From Agrobacterium tumefaciens (lineage in GTDB: Bacteria; Pseudomonadota; Alphaproteobacteria; Rhizobiales; Rhizobiaceae), in contig NZ_WJOK01000008.1 of assembly GCF_009649785.1 (NCBI RefSeq), positions 62,001-126,000 on the forward strand: 64,000 nucleotides of DNA, written 5' to 3'. The notes below the pieces were generated by a model. It was not told the DNA's origin. It saw only the letters and a list, made by a program, of their open reading frames with translations, and searched no databases. Each line of letters opens with the position of its first letter. Within the stretch, counting starts at the first letter, position 1. Below, piece by piece: positions 58,457 through 64,000 of this stretch. The translations under genes were made by a program, and so were the position numbers.

Positions 58457-59385
58457 GTCGAAGCGCGAGCCTTCTCTTCGTTTCTTTCCCTTACCGAAAG
58501 CCACTTGAGCAGCCAGGCTGAGGCTGCACAGACGATTGCAAACGCGACGAGACCGCCGAAAACATCAGACAGATGATGACCGCCCTGAACGAGAACGGCG
58601 GGCAACATCAAGAGATTGATCGGTAAGATTACCGCCATCACCAACCAGTGACGCGGAACAAACCAGACGGACATCGCCGCCATGAAGGTGTGGAACGATG
58701 GGAAACTGATTAAACCTAGAACGTTTCGCGGAGATATATACGCTACTCCCTCCTGACCCAGCCTTATGGTCTCACGACCGTACGCAGGATCAAGTGCGAT
58801 GGGAATGGTTTCCGAAACCCATTGTGGGAGTTCGTTATATGCTGCGGCTCCGTAGGTTGGAAAAAAAATCCAGAAGATGATGCTCGCAAAGGCCCCAAGC
58901 ACCCCTGTTACCAGAAACTGGTGCAGCATCCGGTCCTTGCCGGTAAAGCCCAGAATTATGATTATTGCCAAAAGCTGTGGCAACGACGTCGCGTAGACCA
59001 AAAACAGGATTTTTCCGATCCATGGGTATGTTGCAGCCCATATGACAATGCCTGTCCAGCTATAACCGAAGGCCGCGTCCACGCGGAAAAGCAAGTGATC
59101 GATTGCCGGGAAAGAGACGGGCAGAAACATGTAATTAAAGACGGACGCGACAAGCGTAAACAGAATGAACAGTCCACCAGAAATCAGAGCGGCGGCTATG
59201 CGCAGATCGCGGCCGCTTGTGCGATAGAACTGACCGAGGATAAAAATGCCGGCACCCGCGAGTCCGCATAAAAAATATCCGGCGTAATCGACATGAATAT
59301 CTTTGGCAAAGATCAATACTGTATCTGTTAAGAACAAGATGGCGACAAAGCCAAGTACAAAACGTTCTGCCGCAAATAGTCGCAT
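58435..59385 (-). CDS. PAP2-superfamily membrane phosphatase-like protein
   Basis: A 316-aa protein with about eight membrane helices and PAP2-type motifs: FPSFHTFMAA (PSFH in place of PSGH) and GGHHLSDVFGG with the H-x3-D catalytic pair. The PSFH form points to the AUR1/inositol-phosphorylceramide synthase-like branch (PAP2_3). Substrate unknown; a lipid phosphate is likely. Start: ATG at 59385; the frame is open to a TTG at 59406. The gene looks noticeably more AT-rich than its neighbours, consistent with later acquisition. Confidence 0.82.
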   Translation of the reverse strand: MRLFAAERFVLGFVAILFLTDTVLIFAKDIHVDYAGYFLCGLAGAGIFILGQFYRTSGRDLRIAAALISGGLFILFTLVASVFNYMFLPVSFPAIDHLLFRVDAAFGYSWTGIVIWAATYPWIGKILFLVYATSLPQLLAIIIILGFTGKDRMLHQFLVTGVLGAFASIIFWIFFPTYGAAAYNELPQWVSETIPIALDPAYGRETIRLGQEGVAYISPRNVLGLISFPSFHTFMAAMSVWFVPRHWLVMAVILPINLLMLPAVLVQGGHHLSDVFGGLVAFAIVCAASAWLLKWLSVRERNEEKARASTQVIAAE

Positions 59386-59455
59386 TGAATTGACGCCCCG
59401 GTTCAAGCCAGCAGTAAACTAGAGTAGAGCGCTTAATATTCGGATAAGACGAGTA

Positions 59456-59800
59456 CTAAAAGCCAAGCACAAATAACCCGGCTGCCAAAAGTGCGATAGG
59501 CACGGCTACGCCGACAATGACGCGTTGGCCGGCCGCCAGGAACGCTGTGAAACCGAGTGCTGCCGCGCCGATGCGTAGCCATAGCGGTGAAGCTTCAAGC
59601 GTTCCGGTTGGAAAGACGATCAGCTTGGCGGTGACGGCCATCACGAGCGCGGTGGCGACTGCCCTCACCCAGTATAGCGCCTCGGAATCCTCCTTCAGCC
59701 GGTTGCCGGCGAGCACGCCGAGCCAGCGCCAGAGATCGGTCGCCAGCCAGCCGGCAATGGCGATGAAGAGGTAGGGCGCCCACCACTGTTCGGTCATCAT
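59456..59800 (-). CDS. azlD: AzlD family branched-chain amino acid transport subunit
   Basis: A 114-aa protein with four helices, starting MMTEQWWAPYLFIAIAGWLATDLWRW. AzlD is the small partner of AzlC in branched-chain amino acid export. Its ATG overlaps the azlC stop by 4 bp (ATGA), with GGAGAG upstream. A longer frame on this strand (to 60,319) is a shadow of azlC. Confidence 0.88.
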   Translation of the reverse strand: MMTEQWWAPYLFIAIAGWLATDLWRWLGVLAGNRLKEDSEALYWVRAVATALVMAVTAKLIVFPTGTLEASPLWLRIGAAALGFTAFLAAGQRVIVGVAVPIALLAAGLFVLGF

Positions 59801-60555
59801 GGTTCGCTCTCCGGTGAGACGGGAATGATCTTTCGACGAAAGACGAAACGGTCGATCAGATAAGCCACCGTCCCGCCACCGATCCCGGCATAGAGAATGT
59901 CGAATTCCGGCGCGATTACCGCAAAGACCGGCCCCGCGATCACACCGATGATGAAGGCGACCTTGACGACGGAATGGCGGGCGGTCGCCCAGATCGACGC
60001 TATGAAATAGACAGGCGTCAGAAAAAACAGCACGCCTGCGACAAGGGGTGGAAAAGCCGCGACGACGCCGTAACAAAGGCCGACAATGATAGCGTTGACG
60101 ACGGTAAGGGTAATGCCGAAACCGGCAAACCACGCAGCCCGTGCTTCGCGCGGTATTTTGGAAAGGTTTTGCGTGGCGAAGACCCAGGCGGTGATCGCCA
60201 CGAAGTGGGAGAGGAACAACAAAATCCATGTCGGCGTTTTTGCGCCACGCATCTCCGGAACGATGGAGGCAACCATGGGCATCATTCGCACCGATGACAG
60301 CGTCACCGCCAGAAAACACGCGGCAAGATTGGCGCCGCCGACCATCGAGCCGATCAGGATCATCTTGGCCGGCAAAGCCCAGATAACCAGCGTCATAAAC
60401 ACCGCTTCCCCACGTTGAACGCCCGATTCCAGCGCGAAGGCGCTGAAACCGACGAAGGATGTCATGAGAATAAGCGAGGGCAGCGAGAATATGCCCCGCA
60501 TTCCCCTCAAAAACCAGCCGCGCAGGGGGATGGTATCGCTGTCTGCTGATCGCAT
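59797..60555 (-). CDS. azlC: AzlC family branched-chain amino acid exporter
   Basis: A 252-aa membrane protein with about six to seven helices (SLPSLILMTSFVGFSAFALESG and following, including ALPAKMILIGSMVGG). AzlC and AzlD together export branched-chain amino acids. Substrate here is inferred from the family. Forms a two-gene unit with azlD. A dispersed repeat lies just upstream of its start. Confidence 0.9.
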   Translation of the reverse strand: MRSADSDTIPLRGWFLRGMRGIFSLPSLILMTSFVGFSAFALESGVQRGEAVFMTLVIWALPAKMILIGSMVGGANLAACFLAVTLSSVRMMPMVASIVPEMRGAKTPTWILLFLSHFVAITAWVFATQNLSKIPREARAAWFAGFGITLTVVNAIIVGLCYGVVAAFPPLVAGVLFFLTPVYFIASIWATARHSVVKVAFIIGVIAGPVFAVIAPEFDILYAGIGGGTVAYLIDRFVFRRKIIPVSPESEP

Positions 60556-60563
60556 TGCTGGTC

Positions 60564-60610
60564 CACTAATGCATGTCGTCCGAAAGTGCGCAGCGGTTTC
60601 GGAATGACGA
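60564..60610 (-). repeat. Dispersed intergenic repeat, copy B
   Basis: The minus strand reads TCGTCATTCCGAAACCGCTG and continues to CGACATGCATTAGTG, matching copy A at 55,924-55,975 in order and spacing. It lies between azlC and the clpA terminator. Confidence 0.65.
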
Positions 60611-60669
60611 GAAAAATAAAGCGCGTTTCACGAATCCGGTAAAATGCGAGGCACTTCAGGCATGAAAAT

Positions 60670-60687
60670 GCCGGGCTTTCGCCCGGC
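60670..60687 (-). terminator. clpA terminator
   Basis: Perfect 7-bp stem GCCGGGC/GCCCGGC with a 4-nt loop, 26 bp after the clpA stop; followed on the minus strand by ATTTTC. Confidence 0.7.
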
Positions 60688-60713
60688 ACCGTTTGTCGGT
60701 CGGAAGACCGTTA

Positions 60714-63230
60714 TCATTTCTTCTTCGGCACCTTCGGCACCGTATTCGCCTTGCGGCGCGGCTTGCTATCCTCGTCGGGCTTGCTCGCCTCGGCAACCAG
60801 AACATCCGCTTCCTCATTGGCAATCGCTGCCTTCGAGGCGGGCTTCGCCTTGGTCTTAGACGCCTTGCCCGGAGACTTGGCAGCATTGAGCTCTGCTTCC
60901 GGCTTCGGCTTTACCGGCGCTGTTTCCGGCAGAACCTCGAGCTTGAGGCCGTCGGAACCATCGTCCTTCTTGCCGACGGTGACGCTGACGACACCGCCCT
61001 TCTTGAGCTTGCCAAAGAGGATTTCGTTGGCGAGCGGCTTCTTGATGTGCTCCTGGATCACGCGCGACAGCGGGCGAGCGCCCATCTTTTCGTCGTAACC
61101 CTTTTCCGCCAGCCAGGAGATCGCGTCTTCGTGCAGATCGAAGGTGACATTCCGCTCGGAGAGCTGGGTCTCGAGCTGCATGACGAACTTCTGTACCACC
61201 TTGTGGATAACGGCAGTCGGCAGCGGCGAGAACGGAATGATCGCATCCAGACGGTTGCGGAATTCCGGTGTGAACAGGCGATTGATCGCCTCTTCATCCT
61301 CGCCCGTGCGTCGCGAAGAACCGAAACCGATGGCCGATTTCGCCATTTCGGAAGCACCCGCATTGGTCGTCATGATGAGAATGACGTTGCGGAAGTCGAT
61401 CTTCTTGCCGTTATGGTCGGTCAGCGAGCCATGGTCCATCACCTGCAACAGGATGTTGTAGATGTCCGGATGGGCCTTCTCGATCTCGTCCAGCAACACC
61501 ACGGAATGCGGATGCTGATCGACGCCATCGGTCAAGAGACCGCCCTGATCGAAGCCGACATAACCGGGAGGTGCACCGAGCAGACGCGAAACGGTATGGC
61601 GCTCCATATATTCCGACATGTCGAACCGCAGCATCTCGACACCGAGTGAGGCGGCGAGCTGCTTGGCCACTTCGGTCTTGCCCACGCCTGTCGGGCCGGA
61701 GAAGACATATGAGCCGATCGGCTTGTTCGGTTCGCGCAGACCGGCGCGTGCCAGCTTGATGGCGGTGGCCAGCGCCTCGATGGCGATGTCCTGACCATAA
61801 ACGACCGAGCGCAGTTCCTTTTCGAGGTTGGCGAGAACCATCTCGTCATCCTTGGAAACGGTCTTCGGGGGAATGCGGGCCATCGTCGCGATGGTTGCTT
61901 CGATTTCCCGTTCCGTGATCAGCTTGCGGCGCTTGGACGCCGGCAGCAACATCTGCGCCGCACCGGTCTCGTCGATTACGTCGATCGCCTTGTCCGGCAG
62001 CTTACGGTCGGAAATGTAGCGGGCCGACAATTCGACCGCAGCCTTGATCGCTTCGTTGGAATATCTGAGGTGATGATAATCCTCGAAGTAAGGCTTCAGG
62101 CCTTTCATGATCGCGATAGCATCATCGATCGACGGCTCGTTGACGTCGATTTTCTGGAAGCGACGCACCAGCGCGCGGTCCTTCTCGAAGAACTGGCGAT
62201 ATTCCTTGTAGGTGGTTGAACCGATGCAGCGGATCGCGCCTGACGACAGCGCCGGCTTCAACAGGTTCGATGCATCCATTGCGCCGCCAGACGTCGCACC
62301 CGCACCGATGACGGTGTGGATTTCGTCGATAAACAGGACTGCGCCGGGATATTCCTCGAGCTCCTTGACGACCTGCTTCAGGCGTTCCTCAAAATCACCA
62401 CGATAGCGGGTTCCGGCCAGAAGCGTGCCCATGTCGAGCGAGAAGATCGTGTCATTGGCCAGCGCTTCAGGCACCTTGCCTTCAACGATACGCTTGGCCA
62501 AACCTTCGGCGATCGCCGTCTTGCCCACGCCCGGATCGCCCACATACAGCGGGTTGTTCTTGGAGCGGCGGCAGAGGATCTGGATGGTGCGGTTGACTTC
62601 CTCATGACGGCCGATCAACGGGTCGATCTTGCCGTTTTTCGCCTTTTCATTGAGGTTGACGCAATAGGCCTTCAGCGCATCCTGCTGTTTCTTGGCGGAT
62701 GAGCCTTCTTCCTCGGGATTGCTGCGTGCAGCCTTGGGGTCTGCTTCCGGCTCGTCTGCGCCACGCGGAGCGCGGGTCTGCGACGTGCCCGGACGCTTGC
62801 CGATGCCGTGGGAGATATAATTGACCGCATCGTAACGGGTCATTTCCTGCTCCTGCAGGAAATAGGCAGCGTGGCTTTCGCGCTCGGCGAAAATGGCCAC
62901 AAGCACGTTCGCTCCGGTCACTTCCTCGCGGCCGGACGACTGAACATGAATGACAGCCCGCTGGATAACCCGCTGGAAGCCGGATGTGGGCTTGGAATCC
63001 TCGTCATAACCGGTCACGAGGTTGGTCAGTTCGTTGTCGACGTAATCGCTGACAGTCTTGCGAAGCGCATCGAGATCGACATTACAGGCGCCCATCACGG
63101 CAGCGGCATCCGCGTCGTCGATCAGCGCCAGAAGGAGATGTTCCAGCGTCGCATATTCGTGGTGACGCTCATTTGCAAAGGTCAGTGCCTGGTGCAGCGC
63201 CTTCTCGAGACTTGGGGAAAAAGTTGGCAC
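60714..63230 (-). CDS. clpA: ATP-dependent Clp protease ATP-binding subunit ClpA
   Basis: Unfoldase that feeds substrates to ClpP and takes N-degron substrates from ClpS. The 838-aa protein has two N-terminal Clp repeats (1-145), AAA-1 with Walker A G231-DPGVGKT-238, and AAA-2 with G512-PTGVGK-K518 and the IGF loop region (the ClpP-docking IGFGSSRR is visible at SAIGFGSS). Residues 769-838 form a Lys/Ala/Pro-rich tail, absent from E. coli ClpA (758 aa). clpS is 10 bp upstream. Confidence 0.96.
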   Translation of the reverse strand: MPTFSPSLEKALHQALTFANERHHEYATLEHLLLALIDDADAAAVMGACNVDLDALRKTVSDYVDNELTNLVTGYDEDSKPTSGFQRVIQRAVIHVQSSGREEVTGANVLVAIFAERESHAAYFLQEQEMTRYDAVNYISHGIGKRPGTSQTRAPRGADEPEADPKAARSNPEEEGSSAKKQQDALKAYCVNLNEKAKNGKIDPLIGRHEEVNRTIQILCRRSKNNPLYVGDPGVGKTAIAEGLAKRIVEGKVPEALANDTIFSLDMGTLLAGTRYRGDFEERLKQVVKELEEYPGAVLFIDEIHTVIGAGATSGGAMDASNLLKPALSSGAIRCIGSTTYKEYRQFFEKDRALVRRFQKIDVNEPSIDDAIAIMKGLKPYFEDYHHLRYSNEAIKAAVELSARYISDRKLPDKAIDVIDETGAAQMLLPASKRRKLITEREIEATIATMARIPPKTVSKDDEMVLANLEKELRSVVYGQDIAIEALATAIKLARAGLREPNKPIGSYVFSGPTGVGKTEVAKQLAASLGVEMLRFDMSEYMERHTVSRLLGAPPGYVGFDQGGLLTDGVDQHPHSVVLLDEIEKAHPDIYNILLQVMDHGSLTDHNGKKIDFRNVILIMTTNAGASEMAKSAIGFGSSRRTGEDEEAINRLFTPEFRNRLDAIIPFSPLPTAVIHKVVQKFVMQLETQLSERNVTFDLHEDAISWLAEKGYDEKMGARPLSRVIQEHIKKPLANEILFGKLKKGGVVSVTVGKKDDGSDGLKLEVLPETAPVKPKPEAELNAAKSPGKASKTKAKPASKAAIANEEADVLVAEASKPDEDSKPRRKANTVPKVPKKK

Positions 63231-63240
63231 GTTGCGATCC

Positions 63241-63594
63241 TCATTTCTTTTCCATGACGCATTGCAGCGGATGCTGGTGCTGTCGGGCGAAATCCATGAC
63301 CTGGCTTACTTTCGTCTCTGCGACCTCATATGTAAACACCCCACATTCTCCTACGCCGTGCTGGTGCACGTGCAGCATGATGCGGGTCGCCGCTTCGCGA
63401 TCCTTCTGGAAAAAACGCTCCAGAATATGAATGACGAACTCCATTGGAGTGTAATCGTCATTCAGTAAAAGAACACGGTACAAATTCGGTCTTTTCGTCT
63501 TTGGCTTGACGCGGGTTATAACGGACGTTCCGCGGTTCGTACCGCCGTCTTCCCCGTCGCCCTCGCCCTGCATGTAGATCGGCTCAGCGATCAT
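63241..63594 (-). CDS. clpS: ClpS adaptor protein
   Basis: Delivers N-degron proteins to ClpA. The 117-aa protein has a variable N-terminal part (about 1-30) and the ClpS core: [20 protein letters not shown], then [22 protein letters not shown]-end pocket residues of the family (NDD and the H at VHQHG) are present. 10 bp before clpA, so co-transcribed. Some alphaproteobacteria have two clpS genes; this is the clpA-linked one. Confidence 0.96.
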   Translation of the reverse strand: MIAEPIYMQGEGDGEDGGTNRGTSVITRVKPKTKRPNLYRVLLLNDDYTPMEFVIHILERFFQKDREAATRIMLHVHQHGVGECGVFTYEVAETKVSQVMDFARQHQHPLQCVMEKK

Positions 63595-63887
63595 CTTTCA
63601 TCATTCTCCAAACCGTTCTCAAACCGGCAGTCATCACCAGGAGGGAGAACTTCGCCTCTACATATCTAGGTCGTTAAGATCGGATTTTAAGCCCCCTGTG
63701 AAACGGTGCAATCACTATTGCGTTTGCGAAGAGGCAAACCTTGGGAAAAACAGGGGGCTTGCGATAGCACTGCGGGAAAGCGCGGTGCTATCCGCCTTTC
63801 CTGACGTGGTTTGAGCCTTGACGCGAAGCGCCTGCAAGGGAATCGCGAGCAACAGCGGACCTAATCTCACGCCCGCGCCATCCGCCG
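63595..63887. other. Structured intergenic region between clpS and the downstream receiver gene
   Basis: 293 bp with no gene. Contains a perfect 11-bp inverted repeat AAGCCCCCTGT/ACAGGGGGCTT (63689-63699 and 63750-63760) around a smaller hairpin GTTTGC/GCAAAC (63722-63739), then an 8-bp stem GATAGCAC/GTGCTATC (63763-63770, 63785-63792). The last may end the upstream receiver gene transcript, with TGTTTTT further on. The clpS promoter should lie close to 63,600-63,680. Confidence 0.5.
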
Positions 63888-64000
63888 TCATTCCTTGTTG
63901 TCGAGCATTTCGCGAACGGCGATCGCCAACTGTTTCAGCGAGAAGGGTTTTGGCAGGAAGCCGAACTTGGCATCCGCCGGAAGGTTTTTCGCAAACGCGT
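63888..64000 (-). CDS. cckA: C-terminal end of a receiver-domain protein, probably CckA
   Basis: Only the last 37 residues are in the window: AFAKNLPADAKFGFLPKPFS then LKQLAIAVREMLDNKE and stop. The LPKPFSLKQLA pattern is the end of a receiver domain with its conserved Lys-Pro. In Rhizobiaceae the hybrid histidine kinase CckA has this ending and, as I recall, lies near clpS/clpA. The assignment to CckA is a fair inference from that context and similarity, not proven by the fragment. Confidence 0.6.
   Translation of the reverse strand, partial: AFAKNLPADAKFGFLPKPFSLKQLAIAVREMLDNKE

Noticed and set aside
59456..60319. A 287-codon minus-strand frame covering azlD and part of azlC
   Set aside because: Its C-terminal part is azlD itself; the N-terminal part reads azlC out of frame. 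The ATGA junction at 59,797-59,800 explains both genes.

Overview
The window is core chromosome of an alphaproteobacterium in the Rhizobiaceae, most likely Agrobacterium or a close Rhizobium. The basis is the gene content and order: ntrB-ntrC-ntrY-ntrX behind dusB (nifR3), hfq-hflX, pdhA-pdhB-pdhC with a lipoyl domain fused to PdhB, a fused ispDF, the LpxI form of the lipid A pathway, and a GAAC-N7-GAAC LexA box ahead of lexA. The species call rests on recognised protein families and was not checked by a search. No tRNA, rRNA, CRISPR array, transposase, integrase or phage gene was seen.

Layout. (1) 1-3.4 kb, minus: sulfite reductase cysI (3' end cut by the window edge), a DUF2849 protein and siroheme synthase cysG, together an assimilatory sulfate unit. 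(2) 3.7-5.2 kb, plus: a nucleoside deaminase-like protein and mazG. (3) 5.4-16.1 kb, minus: hflX, hfq, trkA, then the nitrogen-sensing block ntrX, ntrY, ntrC, ntrB and dusB. (4) 16.4-18.1 kb, plus: ispDF and pncC, facing a RatA/COQ10-like gene. (5) 18.6-21.5 kb: a small accessory-looking block (P-loop kinase, 58-aa protein, AraC regulator, EamA exporter) ending in a palindromic repeat. (6) 21.5-31.9 kb, minus: lipA, glsB-like, lpdA, SGNH esterase, pdhC, pdhB, pdhA, ftsB/divIC, eno and kdsA, which is lower glycolysis, the pyruvate dehydrogenase complex with lipoate supply, and KDO synthesis. (7) 31.9-37.3 kb: a glyoxalase-like protein, lexA, a glutathione S-transferase and comEC. (8) gltA, plus, with a strong terminator. 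(9) 39.0-52.3 kb, minus: an envelope and translation supercluster lpxB-lpxI-lpxA-fabZ-lpxD-bamA-rseP-cdsA-uppS-frr-pyrH-tsf-rpsB. (10) 52.5-60.6 kb, mixed: eipB-like DUF1849, RidA family, glycerophosphodiesterase, FemAB-like, HIT protein, DUF1989, LysR, PAP2 and azlCD. (11) 60.7-64 kb, minus: clpA, clpS and the last codons of a response-receiver protein, probably the hybrid kinase CckA.

How the genes connect. The lpxD/fabZ/lpxA/lpxI/lpxB enzymes make lipid A precursors, kdsA makes the sugar added to them, bamA inserts outer-membrane proteins, and rseP, cdsA and uppS serve envelope stress, phospholipid and peptidoglycan carrier synthesis. These sit with the translation genes rpsB, tsf and frr. 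pdhABC, lpdA and lipA form a functional set (E1-alpha, E1-beta, E2, E3 and the lipoate synthase that supplies their cofactor). Many neighbouring pairs overlap by ATGA, pointing to translational coupling.

I found no clearly new biological system. The points most worth a second look are the NtrX protein whose GAFTGA loop is replaced, the repeat that encodes the last residues and stop of the EamA exporter, a terminator-like hairpin just ahead of the AraC start, several strong intergenic inverted repeats (rpsB-tsf, clpS upstream, gltA leader), mosaic palindromic repeats, and a long basic tail on ClpA.
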